Shown one piece after another: positions 40,610 to 51,130 of a DNA stretch of 64,000 bases (its first letter is position 1; every line of letters begins with the position of its first letter). A model generated the notes under the pieces. It was not told the DNA's origin. It did not search any database and saw only the letters and a program-made list of their open reading frames with translations. This stretch comes from Stappia albiluteola (lineage in GTDB: Bacteria; Pseudomonadota; Alphaproteobacteria; Rhizobiales; Stappiaceae). The stretch lies in contig NZ_JACFXV010000034.1 in NCBI RefSeq assembly GCF_014050225.1, positions 62,001 through 126,000 on the forward strand, given 5' to 3'. The position numbers and the translations under genes are program-made.

Positions 40610-42259
40610 ATGGCAATCAGTGCGAACCGGCTGGAACTCTTGCAGATCGCCGATGCGGTGGCGCGAGAGAAGTCGATCGACCGCGAGATCGTAATCGCCG
40701 CCATGGAGGATGCGATCCAGAAGGCCGCGCGGTCCCGTTATGGCACCGAGACCGAGGTGCGCGCGGAGATCAACGGCCGCACTGGCGAGATCCGCCTGCA
40801 GCGCCTGCTTCTGGTCGTGGAAAATGTCGAGAATATCTCCACCGAGATCGCTCTCGACGAAGCGCGGCGGCGCAATCCGGAGGCCCAGCTTGGCGATTTT
40901 ATCGCCGAGCCGCTGCCGCCGCTCGATTTCGGCCGCATCGCCGCCCAGTCGGCCAAGCAGGTGATCGTGCAGAAGGTGCGCGAGGCCGAGCGCGACCGCC
41001 AGTACGACGAATTCAAGGACCGTATCGGCGAGATCGTCAACGGCGTGGTCAAGCGTGTCGAATACGGCAATGTCATCGTCGACCTCGGGCGTGGCGAAGG
41101 CATCGTGCGTCGCGACGAACTGATCCCGCGTGAGATCTTCCGCAACGGCGACCGTATTCGCGCCTATATCTACGACGTGCGGCGCGAGCAGCGCGGCCCG
41201 CAGATCTTCCTGTCGCGCACCCATCCGCAGTTCATGGCCAAGCTCTTTGCCCAGGAAGTGCCGGAAATCTACGACGGTGTCATCGAGATCCGCGCCGTGG
41301 CGCGCGATCCCGGCTCCAGGGCCAAGATCGCCGTCATTTCCAAGGACAGCTCCATCGATCCCGTCGGCGCCTGCGTCGGCATGCGCGGCAGCCGCGTCCA
41401 GGCGGTGGTGGCCGAGCTCCAGGGCGAGAAGATCGACATCATTCCCTTCAACGAGGATGCGGCGACCTTCATCGTGAATGCGCTGCAGCCGGCGGAAGTC
41501 GCCAAGGTGGTGCTGGACGAGGATGCCGAGCGCATCGAGGTGGTGGTGCCGGACGACCAGCTGTCGCTGGCGATCGGCCGTCGCGGTCAGAACGTCCGCC
41601 TTGCCTCGCAGCTTACCGGCTGGGCGATCGACATCATGACGGAGCAGGAAGAGTCCGAGCGGCGCCAGAAGGAATTCGTCGAGCGCTCGAACCTGTTCAT
41701 GGAATCGCTCAACGTCGACGAGATGGTCGGCCAGCTGCTGGCGTCCGAAGGGTTTGCCTCCGTTGAGGAAGTCGCGTATGTGGACCTTGACGAGATTTCC
41801 ACCATCGAGGGCTTCGACGAGGAGACCGCCGAGGAAATCCAGGCGCGGGCCCGCGAGCACCTGAACGAGCTGGAAGAGAAGCTCGACGCGGAGCGCCGTG
41901 AACTCGGCGTTTCGGACGAGCTTCGAGCCATCGACGGCCTGACCACGGCGATGCTCGTGGCGCTCGGCAAGGAGGACATCAAGACGATGGATGATCTCGC
42001 CGGATGCGCGGCGGATGATCTCGTCGGCTGGACCGAGCGCAAGAATGGCGAGGTTACCAAGCACCTTGGCGCTCTGAGCGACTTCGAGGTCAGCCGCGCG
42101 GATGCGGAAGGCATGGTGATGGCCGCCCGCATCGCCGCCGGCTGGATCAGCGAAGAGGACCTTGCGGTCGAGCCGGAGGAAGAGGTCGAGGTGGAGGCAG
42201 AGGAGCCAGTTGCGCCGGCTCACTCGGTCGAGCCGACAGGCCGCGTGCACGAGGCCTGA
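40610..42259 (+). CDS. nusA: Transcription termination/antitermination protein NusA
   Basis: NusA binds RNA polymerase and modulates pausing, termination and rRNA antitermination. The 549-aa protein has an N-terminal polymerase-binding domain (1-130) and an S1 domain (about 135-200, GEIVNGVVKRVEYGNVIVDL). KH1/KH2 follow (VGACVGMRGSRVQAV and LAIGRRGQNVRLAS), then C-terminal acidic repeats and a very acidic tail. AAAGGAG precedes the ATG at 40610. Normal alphaproteobacterial length. Confidence 0.97.
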   Translation: MAISANRLELLQIADAVAREKSIDREIVIAAMEDAIQKAARSRYGTETEVRAEINGRTGEIRLQRLLLVVENVENISTEIALDEARRRNPEAQLGDFIAEPLPPLDFGRIAAQSAKQVIVQKVREAERDRQYDEFKDRIGEIVNGVVKRVEYGNVIVDLGRGEGIVRRDELIPREIFRNGDRIRAYIYDVRREQRGPQIFLSRTHPQFMAKLFAQEVPEIYDGVIEIRAVARDPGSRAKIAVISKDSSIDPVGACVGMRGSRVQAVVAELQGEKIDIIPFNEDAATFIVNALQPAEVAKVVLDEDAERIEVVVPDDQLSLAIGRRGQNVRLASQLTGWAIDIMTEQEESERRQKEFVERSNLFMESLNVDEMVGQLLASEGFASVEEVAYVDLDEISTIEGFDEETAEEIQARAREHLNELEEKLDAERRELGVSDELRAIDGLTTAMLVALGKEDIKTMDDLAGCAADDLVGWTERKNGEVTKHLGALSDFEVSRADAEGMVMAARIAAGWISEEDLAVEPEEEVEVEAEEPVAPAHSVEPTGRVHEA

Positions 42260-42265
42260 GCGGAT

Positions 42266-42973
42266 TTGGAGATATCCGGCGCCGCTGTGGCGCCGGAACG
42301 AACGACGGAGCGGCTGTTGCCAAGGAAGAACGAACCGCTGGAGCGCTGCTGTGCACTGACGCGCGACGTGCGGCCCGTTTCCGAGCTGGTGCGCTTCGTC
42401 GAGGCGCCTGATGGCGGCCTGGTCCCGGATATCAAGGCGAAGCTGCCGGGGCGGGGCGTCTGGGTGACCGCGACGGCGGTTGCGGTGGCACAGGCAGAGC
42501 GCAAGCGCGTCTTTGCCAGGAGCCTGAAATCGGCGGTTCGCGTCGAGCCCGGGCTGGCGGAGCGTGTGGATGGCCTGCTGGAGCAGGCGGCCCTCTCGGC
42601 GTTGTCGCTTACCCGCAAGGCCGGACAGGTGGTTACCGGCTTCGCCAAGGTCGAGGCGGCGTTGAGGTCCGGCGAGGCTGTTGGTCTGGTGCAGGCCAGC
42701 GACGGCGCCGAAGACGGTTTGGGTAAGCTTGCGGCGCTTGCGGGTGCCCGGTTTGCTGGTTCAGGCGGATGTCCGATCGTCCGTTTGTTCACCTCGGCTC
42801 AATTGGATTTGGCATTGGGCCGGTCAAATGTGATACATGCTGCACTGCTTGCCGGACCGGCGAGCGCAGGATTTCTTGAAAGGGCGGTTCGCCTGGCGCG
42901 CTATCGAAGCGTGTCGGACGGGGTGCCGGTTGACGACGAAGGATCGGCCGATCTCGAACCCAGGGCGGTTTGA
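42266..42973 (+). CDS. YlxR-domain RNA-binding protein fused to an L7Ae-like domain
   Basis: The 235-aa product combines an N-terminal YlxR/DUF448 domain (ERCCALTRDVRPVSELVRFV, then LPGRGVWVT) with a C-terminal L7Ae/YlxQ-like region (ALSLTRKAGQVVTGFAKVEAAL). This fused form between nusA and infB is common in alphaproteobacteria; in Firmicutes the two are separate ylxR and ylxQ genes. The start is uncertain: TTG at 42266 is taken, and GTG at 42287 is an alternative. No ATG is available. Function is nucleic-acid binding, otherwise unknown. Confidence 0.85.
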   Translation: MEISGAAVAPERTTERLLPRKNEPLERCCALTRDVRPVSELVRFVEAPDGGLVPDIKAKLPGRGVWVTATAVAVAQAERKRVFARSLKSAVRVEPGLAERVDGLLEQAALSALSLTRKAGQVVTGFAKVEAALRSGEAVGLVQASDGAEDGLGKLAALAGARFAGSGGCPIVRLFTSAQLDLALGRSNVIHAALLAGPASAGFLERAVRLARYRSVSDGVPVDDEGSADLEPRAV

Positions 42974-43075
42974 GGCTGGAACGGCTGGTCGGTTTCTGGA
43001 TGCGAAGCGGTCTGAAAAGTGCCCGGCGGGGTGCGGAACGCTTCGACGATGCGGCTGCGCAGGACTGAAGGCGAT

Positions 43076-45760
43076 ATGAGCGAAACGAAAAATCCCGGCG
43101 ACAAGACGATCAGCGTGGAGCGCAAGACGCTTGGCTTGAAGCGCGTTGGCGTCGAGCAGGGCACGGTGCGTCAAAGCTTCTCCCACGGACGGTCGAAGGC
43201 CGTCGTCGTGGAGAAGAAGAAGCGCCGGATCGTGATGCCTGGTCAGGAAGGCCGGCCCGAGGGCGAGATGGACGCGCCCGTCGAGGCGGCGGCCGAGCCG
43301 CAGCGGGTCGAGCAGCCGGAGCGCGCGGCTCCGCGCGCCGATGCCGGTCAGGGTCGCCGTCAGGGCGGCGGCCAGCGCCAGCAGCAGCGCTCGGGTGGCG
43401 GCGCGGTTCTGCGCACGCTGACCAGCGAAGAGGCCGCGGCCCGCGCCGCGGCCCTGCGCGAGGCGCAGATCCGCGAGGTCGAGGATCGCAAGCGCCGCGA
43501 AGAGGAAGATCGTATCCGCGCCGAGCAGGAAGCCAGGCGCAAGGTTGAGGAAGAAGAGCGCGCCCGCCGCGAGGCCGAGGAGGCTGCCAGGCGTGCGGCC
43601 GAGGAAGTGGCTGCCGCGGCCGCCGCTCCGAAGGTCGAGGATGCGGCGGCAGAGCCGCAGCCCGCCGCCGTCGCGCCTGCCGCGGCCAAGGTTGCCGCCG
43701 ACGCGAAGGCTGACAAGAAGGAGGCCGTCGCTCCACGCGTCGACCGTCCCGGAGTGCGCAAGCCTGTGGCCGAGGCGGAAGAGGAAGAGGCGCCCAAGGG
43801 CGGTCTCAAGGCCGTCAAGCGGCCGAAGGCTGCGCCCGTTCGCGCTCCGGCGCGTCCCGGCGGCGACGATCGCCGCCGCTCCAAGCTGACCATCACCTCG
43901 GCGACGGGTAGTGAGGAAGGCCGCAGCCGTTCGCTCGCCTCGCTTCGTCGCCGTCGCGAGAAGGAAAAGCGGGCCGGCATCCAGGTGCAGCGCGAGAAGA
44001 TCTCGCGCGAGGTCATCCTGCCGGAAGCGATCACCATCCAGGATTTCGCGAACCGCATGGCGGAGCGCGCCGTGGACGTCATCAAGCTGCTGATGAAGCA
44101 GGGGCAGATGCTCAAGATCAACGACGTGATCGACGCCGATACGGCGGAGCTGATCGCCTCGGAGATGGGGCACACGGTGAAGCGCGTCTCCGAATCGGAT
44201 GTCGAGGAAGGCCTGTTCACCGAGGTGGATGCGGACGAGGCCATGGAGTCCCGGCCGCCGGTCGTCACGATCATGGGTCACGTCGATCATGGCAAGACCT
44301 CGCTGCTCGACGCCATCCGCAAGGCCAATGTGGTTGCTGGCGAAGCCGGCGGCATCACCCAGCATATCGGCGCCTATCAGGTCGAACTCGGCGATCAGAA
44401 GATCACCTTCATCGATACGCCGGGCCACGCCGCCTTCACGCAGATGCGCGCTCGCGGCGCCAAGGCCACGGACATCGTGGTGCTGGTGGTTGCGGCCGAC
44501 GACGGCGTGAAGCCGCAGACGAAGGAAGCCATCGCCCATGCCAAGGCGGCGGGCGTGCCGATCATCGTCGCCATCAACAAGATGGACAAACCGGCGGCCG
44601 ATCCCACCCGCGTCCGCACCGAACTGCTGCAGGACGAGATCGTCGTGGAATCGATGGGCGGCGACGTCATTGACGTCGAAGTCTCCGCGCTGAAGGGCAC
44701 CAATCTCGAAAAGCTGCTGGAGATGATCCTGCTGCAGGCCGAGGTGCTGGAACTGAAGGCGAATGCGGACCGCACGGCGGAAGGCATCGTCATCGAGGCG
44801 CAGCTCGACAAGGGCCGCGGTCCTGTCGCGACCGTCCTCATCCAGAAGGGCACGCTCAGGGTCGGCGACATTCTGGTTGCCGGCGCCGAATGGGCCCGCG
44901 TCCGCGCCATGCTGGACGAGAACGGCAATCAGGTGAAGGAGGCGGGGCCCTCCAAGCCGGTCGAGGTGCTGGGTTTCCAGGGAACGCCGGAAGCCGGCGA
45001 CCGTGTCGCGGTGGTGGAAAACGAGGCGCGTGCGCGCGAGATCGTCGACTATCGCCAGCGCCAGAAGCGCGAAAAGGCATCGCTCCATATCAGCGGCGCC
45101 CGTGGGTCGCTGGAGCAGATGATGAACCGCCTGCAGGAGTCGGGCCGCAAGGAATTCCCCCTCGTCATCAAGGGCGACGTGCAGGGTTCCGTCGAGGCGA
45201 TCGTCGGCGCGCTGGAAAAGCTGGGCACGGACGAGGTGGCGGCGCGCGTGCTGCATGCCGGCGTCGGCGGCATCACCGAGTCGGATGTGACCCTCGCTTC
45301 GGCCTCGAATGCGCCGATCATCGGCTTCAACGTGCGCGCCAACAAGCAGGCGCGCGAGGCGGCCGACCAGGAAGGCATCGAGATCCGCTACTACAACATC
45401 ATCTACGACCTGGTCGATGACATTAAAGCGGCGATGTCCGGCCTGCTGTCGCCGGAACGGCGCGAGACCTTCCTGGGCAATGCGGAGATCCTCCAGGTCT
45501 TCAACATTACCAAGGTTGGCAAGGTCGCCGGCTGCCGGGTCACCGAAGGTGTGGTGGAGCGCGGTGCGGAAGTGCGTCTCATCCGCGACAACGTGGTGAT
45601 CCACGAAGGCAGGCTCGGCACCCTGAAGCGCTTCAAGGACGAGGTGAAGGAAGTTCAGGCCGGTCAGGAGTGCGGCATGAATTTCGAGAACTATCAGGAC
45701 ATGCGGCCGGGAGACATCATCGAGTGTTTCCGGGTGGAGCAGATCGCCCGTACCCTCTGA
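43076..45760 (+). CDS. infB: Translation initiation factor IF-2
   Basis: IF-2 is the GTPase that places initiator tRNA on the ribosome. The ATG at 43076, after GAAGG, gives 894 aa starting [20 protein letters not shown]; the open frame extends 19 codons upstream. A long charged, alanine/glutamate-rich N-terminal region (about 60-300) with coiled-coil character precedes the IF2-N domain. The G domain begins with G1 GHVDHGKTS near residue 401 and includes DTPGHAAF and NKMDKP. Domains II-IV follow. Located between ylxR and rbfA. Confidence 0.97.
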   Translation: MSETKNPGDKTISVERKTLGLKRVGVEQGTVRQSFSHGRSKAVVVEKKKRRIVMPGQEGRPEGEMDAPVEAAAEPQRVEQPERAAPRADAGQGRRQGGGQRQQQRSGGGAVLRTLTSEEAAARAAALREAQIREVEDRKRREEEDRIRAEQEARRKVEEEERARREAEEAARRAAEEVAAAAAAPKVEDAAAEPQPAAVAPAAAKVAADAKADKKEAVAPRVDRPGVRKPVAEAEEEEAPKGGLKAVKRPKAAPVRAPARPGGDDRRRSKLTITSATGSEEGRSRSLASLRRRREKEKRAGIQVQREKISREVILPEAITIQDFANRMAERAVDVIKLLMKQGQMLKINDVIDADTAELIASEMGHTVKRVSESDVEEGLFTEVDADEAMESRPPVVTIMGHVDHGKTSLLDAIRKANVVAGEAGGITQHIGAYQVELGDQKITFIDTPGHAAFTQMRARGAKATDIVVLVVAADDGVKPQTKEAIAHAKAAGVPIIVAINKMDKPAADPTRVRTELLQDEIVVESMGGDVIDVEVSALKGTNLEKLLEMILLQAEVLELKANADRTAEGIVIEAQLDKGRGPVATVLIQKGTLRVGDILVAGAEWARVRAMLDENGNQVKEAGPSKPVEVLGFQGTPEAGDRVAVVENEARAREIVDYRQRQKREKASLHISGARGSLEQMMNRLQESGRKEFPLVIKGDVQGSVEAIVGALEKLGTDEVAARVLHAGVGGITESDVTLASASNAPIIGFNVRANKQAREAADQEGIEIRYYNIIYDLVDDIKAAMSGLLSPERRETFLGNAEILQVFNITKVGKVAGCRVTEGVVERGAEVRLIRDNVVIHEGRLGTLKRFKDEVKEVQAGQECGMNFENYQDMRPGDIIECFRVEQIARTL

Positions 45761-45841
45761 TAGGCAAATCGGACAGGATGCGACAGCTGGCGACACGTTT
45801 TCGTCAGCGTCGCGCGGACCATTTCATGAGCGGAAAAGATC

Positions 45842-46258
45842 ATGGCGCGCACACGCGGTGAAAGCGCGGGCCAGCCTTCGCAGCGCCAGCTGCGGGTGGG
45901 CGAACTCGTCCGCAAGGAACTTTCGGACATCCTGTCGCGGGGCGAACTGTCCGACCCCGAGCTTGCCGGAACGATCATCACGGTGCCGGAAGTGCGCATG
46001 ACGCCGGATCTTCGCCTTGCGACCTGCCTCGTCATGCCGCTCGGCGGCCAGAATGCCGGCAGGGTCGTCAACGCCTTGTCGCGGCATACGAAATTCCTGC
46101 GCGGCCAGGTGTCGCGGCGCCTGACCATGAAATTCAGCCCGGACCTGCGCTTCATACTGGACACGCGCTTCGACGACGACGACCGTATCGGCCGTCTGCT
46201 GGGCTCGGATACCGTCCGCCGGGATCTCGACGACGACGCGGCCGGCGATACCGACTGA
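45842..46258 (+). CDS. rbfA: Ribosome-binding factor A
   Basis: RbfA is a KH-fold 30S assembly and cold-adaptation factor. The 138-aa protein contains RVGELVRKELSDILSRGEL (about residues 18-36), VPEVRMTPDLRLA and the late LRFILDTRFDDDDRI, all typical. Its start lies 81 nt after infB, and truB follows after 4 nt. Confidence 0.95.
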   Translation: MARTRGESAGQPSQRQLRVGELVRKELSDILSRGELSDPELAGTIITVPEVRMTPDLRLATCLVMPLGGQNAGRVVNALSRHTKFLRGQVSRRLTMKFSPDLRFILDTRFDDDDRIGRLLGSDTVRRDLDDDAAGDTD

Positions 46259-46262
46259 GGCC

Positions 46263-47240
46263 ATGGCGGTGCAGCGCGGCAAGAAGAAACGAAACCGGAT
46301 CGACGGCTGGCTGGTCCTCGACAAGCCGAAGGGCCTGACCTCCAACGAGGCGCTGGGGCGCATCAAGCGGATCCTTCACCCTGAAAAGGTCGGCCATGCC
46401 GGCACGCTCGACCCGTTGGCCTCGGGCCTGCTGCCGCTTGCTTTCGGCGAGGCGACGAAGACGGTCCCCTTCGCCATGGACGGCCGCAAGGTCTACCGCT
46501 TCGAGGTGACCTGGGGCGCGGAAACGGCGAGCGACGATGCCGAGGGGGCGGTTGTCGCCACGTCCGAAATCAGGCCCACGGAAGCCGAAATTCTGGGCGT
46601 TCTGCCCGAGTTCGTCGGCACGATCATGCAGGTGCCGCCGAAATTTTCCGCCATCAAGGTGGCGGGCGAACGGGCCTACGATCTTGCGCGCGCCGGGGAG
46701 GAGGTGGAACTTTCCGCCCGCCCGATCGATGTGCACGCGCTTTCGCTCGCCGCACTTCCGGACGCCGATCATGCTGTTTTCGAAGCCGAATGCGGCAAGG
46801 GCACCTATGTGCGCGCCCTGGCGCGCGACATTGCCCACCGGCTCGGCACGCGCGGTCATGTCACCGGCCTTCGCCGCCTCGTTGTCGGTACCTTCGCCGA
46901 AGAAGACATGATTCCGCTGGAAAATATCGAGAAACTGGGGCAATGTGCGCCCGGCGAAGGGCTGAGTGAAGCCCATGCCAATCTGTTTCTGCCCGTTGAG
47001 ACCGCGCTGGACGACATCCCGGCGCTGGCCGTCAGCCGGGCGGATGCTGCTCTGCTTCGCAAGGGGCAGGGCGTTTTGTTGCGCGGCAGGGACGCGCCCG
47101 CATTCAAGGGTCTTGTCAGTGTTACATCGGCCGGCGAGCTGATAGCCCTGGCCGAGATCCTGCGTGGCGAAGTGCTCCCCAAGCGCGTTTTCAACGTGGC
47201 GCCGCTTCGCGGCGGCGCTCAGGCAACAGCAAAGGACTGA
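46263..47240 (+). CDS. truB: tRNA pseudouridine(55) synthase TruB
   Basis: TruB makes pseudouridine 55 in the T-loop of tRNAs. The 325-aa protein has the catalytic Asp50 in GHAGTLDPLASGLLP and the DKPKGLTSNEALGRIK N-terminal motif. YVRALARDIAHRLG lies further on. A C-terminal PUA-like region completes it. It is 4 nt from rbfA and 3 nt from rpsO, so the three are surely one transcript. Confidence 0.96.
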   Translation: MAVQRGKKKRNRIDGWLVLDKPKGLTSNEALGRIKRILHPEKVGHAGTLDPLASGLLPLAFGEATKTVPFAMDGRKVYRFEVTWGAETASDDAEGAVVATSEIRPTEAEILGVLPEFVGTIMQVPPKFSAIKVAGERAYDLARAGEEVELSARPIDVHALSLAALPDADHAVFEAECGKGTYVRALARDIAHRLGTRGHVTGLRRLVVGTFAEEDMIPLENIEKLGQCAPGEGLSEAHANLFLPVETALDDIPALAVSRADAALLRKGQGVLLRGRDAPAFKGLVSVTSAGELIALAEILRGEVLPKRVFNVAPLRGGAQATAKD

Positions 47241-47243
47241 CCG

Positions 47244-47513
47244 ATGTCGATTACCGCTGAGCGCAAGGCTGAGCTGATCAAGGAATACGCCACCAAGGAA
47301 GGCGATACGGGTTCCCCGGAAGTGCAGGTCGCTATCCTGTCGATTCGCATCTCCAACCTGACCGAGCATTTCAAGTCTCACGGCAAGGACAACCATTCCC
47401 GCCGTGGTCTGCTGAAGCTGGTCAGCCAGCGCCGCTCCCTGCTTGACTACCTCAGGCAGAAGGATGAGGAGCGCTACAAGACGCTGATCCAGCGTCTCGG
47501 CATTCGCCGCTAA
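47244..47513 (+). CDS. rpsO: 30S ribosomal protein S15
   Basis: S15 binds 16S rRNA at the central domain. The 89-aa protein ([20 protein letters not shown] to LIQRLGIRR) is full length with the conserved [14 protein letters not shown] and [20 protein letters not shown] segments. It follows truB by 3 nt and is followed by a good intrinsic terminator, so pnp probably also has its own promoter. Confidence 0.98.
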   Translation: MSITAERKAELIKEYATKEGDTGSPEVQVAILSIRISNLTEHFKSHGKDNHSRRGLLKLVSQRRSLLDYLRQKDEERYKTLIQRLGIRR

Positions 47514-47988
47514 TTGCTTTAAGAAGGCGCGGCAGGCTTCGGTCTGCCGCGTTTTCGCTTGGTTGCGTAGTGTGTCGCCGGAAAAGCCTGTTCGCTCGGC
47601 GACGAGATGCGGGTTCCGTTTCAGGGCCTTCGAGACGCTGAACGTCTCGAAAAGAGGGAAGCGGATCCGCTGGAGCAGGAAGGCAAAAAGTGTGAGCGGT
47701 CTTCGCCTGAAATCCCGCTCCGGACTATAAGAATCGATCACGTTTTATGAGACCGGCTCGTATCGATCCGATCTCGTCGTGATCCAAAGGCCGCAAAGGC
47801 GGTCATGGGGCAGGATCGCAAGACGTTTCGCCGCCGCTGAAAAGGCTGAGCGTCTCGCCGTCTTGCCCATGGCGCGTCCTGCGGAATTCGCGCTCCTTCC
47901 TGATGGAAGGACGCTTCATGCAAGCGCTGCCGCTTGAGGTGATCGCCATTGAACGATCCCGTGCGGCGGCAGGAAGTTAGGAAACGAC
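47514..47988. other. rpsO-pnp spacer with structured pnp leader
   Basis: 475 nt without a gene. After the rpsO terminator come TTCGAGACG/CGTCTCGAA (47629-47637, 47643-47651) and CTATAA near 47725, a possible -10. GCAAGACG/CGTCTTGC form long-range arms at about 47818 and 47859. CCTTCC-TGAT-GGAAGG (about 47898-47913) is nested in GCGTCCT/AGGACGC. The hairpins close to pnp resemble the structured 5-prime leaders through which RNase III and PNPase autoregulate pnp in other bacteria. Confidence 0.55.
47528..47555 (+). terminator. Intrinsic terminator after rpsO
   Basis: Stem CGCGGCAG (47528-47535) with CTGCCGCG (47544-47551), 8-nt loop, then TTTTC. Begins 15 nt after the rpsO stop. Confidence 0.8.
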
Positions 47989-50106
47989 ATGTTCAATATT
48001 CATCGCGTGCAAATCGATTGGGGCGGACGTCCTCTGACGCTCGAAACCGGCAAGATCGCACGGCAGGCCGACGGCGCCGTCATGGCGACCTATGGCGAGA
48101 CCAAGGTGCTGGCGACGGTGGTCGCTGCCAAGGAGCCGAAGCCGGGCCAGGATTTCTTCCCGCTGACGGTCAACTATCAGGAAAAGGCCTTCGCCGCGGG
48201 CAAGATTCCGGGCGGCTATTTCAAGCGTGAAGGCCGTCCGTCCGAGCACGAGACGCTGACCTCGCGCCTGATCGACCGGCCGATCCGCCCGCTCTTCGTC
48301 GACGGCTTCAAGTGCGACACCCAGGTGATCGCCACCGTGCTTTCGCACGATCTGGAAAATTCGCCCGATATCGTGGCCATGGTTGCCGCTTCCGCCGCGC
48401 TGACCCTTTCCGGCATTCCCTTCATGGGCCCGATCGGTGGCGCGCGCGTCGGCTATATCAACGGCGAATACGTCCTCAACCCGATGATCGACGACATGCC
48501 GGAATCGGCGCTCGATCTCGTCGTCGCGGGTACGGGCGAGGCTGTGCTGATGGTGGAATCGGAAGCCAAGGAGCTCCCCGAGGACGTCATGCTCGGCGCC
48601 GTGATGTTCGGCCACCGCGGTTTCCAGCCGGTGATCGAGGCAATCATCAAGCTTGCCGAGACGGCCGCCAAGGAACCGCGCGAGCTGATCGTCAAGGACA
48701 CCGAGGAACTTTCCGGCAAGATCCGCGACATCGCCGCCGAAGACCTGGTGTCGGCCTATCAGATCACCGCCAAGACCGAGCGCCGCAATGCGATCGACGC
48801 TGCCAAGGCGAAGGTCGTCGAGGCCCTCATCACCAATGGCGGCGAGGATGCTCCTGCTTCCAACGTGGTTTCCGACCTGTTCAAGAAGCTCGAAGCTGAA
48901 ATCGTGCGCGGCGGGATCCTCGACAAGGGCGTGCGCATCGACGGCCGCGACCTGCAGACGGTCCGCCCGATCGTGTCGGAAGTCGGCGTGCTGCCGCGTT
49001 CTCATGGTTCCGCTCTCTTCACCCGCGGCGAAACCCAGGCGCTTGCGGTGGCCACGCTCGGCACCAACGAGGACGAGCAGTTCGTGGACGCGCTTGAAGG
49101 CACCTACAAGGCGACCTTCATGCTGCATTACAACTTCCCGCCCTTCTCGGTCGGCGAAACGGGCCGCATGGGCTCGCCCGGCCGTCGCGAGATCGGCCAC
49201 GGCAAGCTTGCCTGGCGGGCGATCCATCCGATGCTGCCGGCCCATCACGAATTCCCCTACACGATCCGCGTCGTGTCGGAGATCACCGAATCGAACGGAT
49301 CCTCGTCGATGGCCACCGTCTGCGGCACATCGTTGGCGCTGATGGATGCCGGCGTGCCGCTTCGCTCGCCGGTCGCCGGTATTGCCATGGGCCTGATCAA
49401 GGAAGGCGACCGCTTCGCGGTTCTGTCCGACATCCTGGGCGACGAAGACCATCTCGGCGACATGGACTTCAAGGTGGCGGGCACCGCTGCCGGCATCACC
49501 TCGCTGCAGATGGACATCAAGATCGACGGCATCACCGAGGAAATCATGCGGGTTGCTCTCGACCAGGCGAAGGACGGTCGTGTCCATATCCTCGGCGAGA
49601 TGGCCAAGGCGATCACCGAGGCGCGCGCCGAGCTTGGCGAGCACGCCCCGCGCATCGAGGTGATCAAGATCCCGGTCGACAAGATCCGCGAAGTGATCGG
49701 TTCGGGCGGCAAGGTGATCCGCGAGATCGTCGAGAAGACCGGCGCCAAGATCAATATCGAGGACGACGGCACGGTGAAGGTCGCTTCCGCCGACGGCAAG
49801 GCGATCAAGGCGGCGATCAACTGGATCAACTCGATTGCGGCCGAGCCGGAAGTCGGCATGATCTACGAGGGAACGGTCGTGAAGTGCGTCGACTTCGGCG
49901 CCTTCGTGAACTTCTTCGGCGCCAAGGACGGCCTCGTCCACATCTCCCAGCTTGCTCCGCAGAAGGTCGCCAAGGTGACCGATGTGGTCAAGGAAGGCGA
50001 CAAGGTGTGGGTGAAGCTGATGGGCTTCGACGAGCGCGGCAAGGTGCGCCTGTCGATGAAGGTCGTCGACCAGTCGACCGGCCAGGAGATCCAGGCGGCC
50101 GAGTAA
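47989..50106 (+). CDS. pnp: Polyribonucleotide nucleotidyltransferase (PNPase)
   Basis: PNPase is a phosphorolytic 3-prime to 5-prime exoribonuclease of the degradosome. The 705-aa protein has two RNase PH domains: the first from [20 protein letters not shown] with [12 protein letters not shown] and [10 protein letters not shown], the second from [19 protein letters not shown]. They are joined by the alpha-helical linker. A KH domain follows ([18 protein letters not shown], near residue 569), then S1 (from about 620). AGTTAGGAAACGAC precedes the ATG. Normal length. Confidence 0.98.
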   Translation: MFNIHRVQIDWGGRPLTLETGKIARQADGAVMATYGETKVLATVVAAKEPKPGQDFFPLTVNYQEKAFAAGKIPGGYFKREGRPSEHETLTSRLIDRPIRPLFVDGFKCDTQVIATVLSHDLENSPDIVAMVAASAALTLSGIPFMGPIGGARVGYINGEYVLNPMIDDMPESALDLVVAGTGEAVLMVESEAKELPEDVMLGAVMFGHRGFQPVIEAIIKLAETAAKEPRELIVKDTEELSGKIRDIAAEDLVSAYQITAKTERRNAIDAAKAKVVEALITNGGEDAPASNVVSDLFKKLEAEIVRGGILDKGVRIDGRDLQTVRPIVSEVGVLPRSHGSALFTRGETQALAVATLGTNEDEQFVDALEGTYKATFMLHYNFPPFSVGETGRMGSPGRREIGHGKLAWRAIHPMLPAHHEFPYTIRVVSEITESNGSSSMATVCGTSLALMDAGVPLRSPVAGIAMGLIKEGDRFAVLSDILGDEDHLGDMDFKVAGTAAGITSLQMDIKIDGITEEIMRVALDQAKDGRVHILGEMAKAITEARAELGEHAPRIEVIKIPVDKIREVIGSGGKVIREIVEKTGAKINIEDDGTVKVASADGKAIKAAINWINSIAAEPEVGMIYEGTVVKCVDFGAFVNFFGAKDGLVHISQLAPQKVAKVTDVVKEGDKVWVKLMGFDERGKVRLSMKVVDQSTGQEIQAAE

Positions 50107-50136
50107 GCCGGCCGTCTCGGCAATTTACCAAGATGC

Positions 50137-50166
50137 AATGGCCGGGCCGCAAGGTCCGGCCATTTG
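50137..50166 (+). terminator. Intrinsic terminator after pnp
   Basis: AATGGCCGGGCC (50137-50148) pairs with GGTCCGGCCATT (50153-50164) with one G-T pair and a 4-nt loop, ending in TTTG. It separates pnp from dapB. Confidence 0.75.
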
Positions 50167-50278
50167 CGTTTGCGCCATTGCCTTGGTGAAATGAGGTGAT
50201 ATACCCGCCGCAACTCGACGCGGCCGGCGTGCTGTCGCCGAATCGGGTCGATTGTCCGGGTCCGCTGGAGGAATTGTC

Positions 50279-51091
50279 ATGAACGACATGCGCCTTGTGG
50301 TGGTCGGCGCCGGCGGGCGGATGGGCCGCGCGTTGATCCGTGCCGTCACGGAAATGGAAGGCGCGGTCGTGTCCGCCGCGATCGATCGCGAAGGTTCCCA
50401 GGTCATCGGCAAGGATGCCGGCGAGCTTGCCGGTGTCGGTCCGATCGGTGTTGCCGTCAGCGACGATCCGCTGCCCGCCTTCGCGAAGGCTGACGGCGTG
50501 CTGGATTTCACCTCGCCTGCGGCGACCCGGCTCTACAGTGAATTTGCGGCCCAGGCGCGCATCGTCCATGTCATCGGCACGACCGGTCTTGGCGCGGAAG
50601 ACGAGGAGCGGATCAATGCCGCGGCCCGCCACGCGCGGATCGTCAAGTCCGGCAATATGAGCTTCGGCGTCAATCTCCTTGCCGCGCTCGTCAGGAAGGC
50701 GGCGGAGGTGCTGGATGTCGACTACGACATCGAGATCGTCGAAATGCACCACAAGCATAAGGTGGACGCACCGTCGGGAACCGCGCTGCTGCTGGGCAAG
50801 GCTGCCGCGGACGGGCGGAAAATAACGCTGGACGACCATTCGGTGCGCGTCCGCGACGGTCATACCGGGCCGAGGCGCGAAGGCGATATCGGTTTTGCGA
50901 CATTGCGCGGCGGTTCCGTGGTCGGCGATCACAGCGTGATCTTCGCCGGCCCCGGCGAACGCCTCACGCTTTCCCATCATGCCGAAGACCGGCAGCTGTT
51001 CGCGGCCGGTGCGGTCAAGGCCGCCTTGCTGGCGCGCAACATGAAACCGGGACTCTATTCGATGGCCGATCTTCTCGGCCTTGCTTTCTGA
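50279..51091 (+). CDS. dapB: 4-hydroxy-tetrahydrodipicolinate reductase
   Basis: DapB reduces 4-hydroxytetrahydrodipicolinate in lysine/diaminopimelate synthesis. The ATG at 50279 follows CTGGAGGAATTGTC and gives 270 aa; the open frame runs 9 codons further upstream. The nucleotide-binding loop is [13 protein letters not shown] (about residues 7-19), and the catalytic segment [16 protein letters not shown] (about 156-171) holds the general acid histidine and lysine. gpmA follows 39 nt later. Confidence 0.96.
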   Translation: MNDMRLVVVGAGGRMGRALIRAVTEMEGAVVSAAIDREGSQVIGKDAGELAGVGPIGVAVSDDPLPAFAKADGVLDFTSPAATRLYSEFAAQARIVHVIGTTGLGAEDEERINAAARHARIVKSGNMSFGVNLLAALVRKAAEVLDVDYDIEIVEMHHKHKVDAPSGTALLLGKAAADGRKITLDDHSVRVRDGHTGPRREGDIGFATLRGGSVVGDHSVIFAGPGERLTLSHHAEDRQLFAAGAVKAALLARNMKPGLYSMADLLGLAF

Positions 51092-51130
51092 GCGCTCCGT
51101 GCTGGGGTGCGAACTGGGAGACTGATTGAG

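Noticed and set aside
42824-45796. 990-codon minus-strand open frame opposite infB
   Set aside because: Antisense shadow of infB; repetitive low-complexity sequence with no domain pattern. The same applies to long antisense frames over dnaA/dnaN, dnaK, mdeB and pnp.
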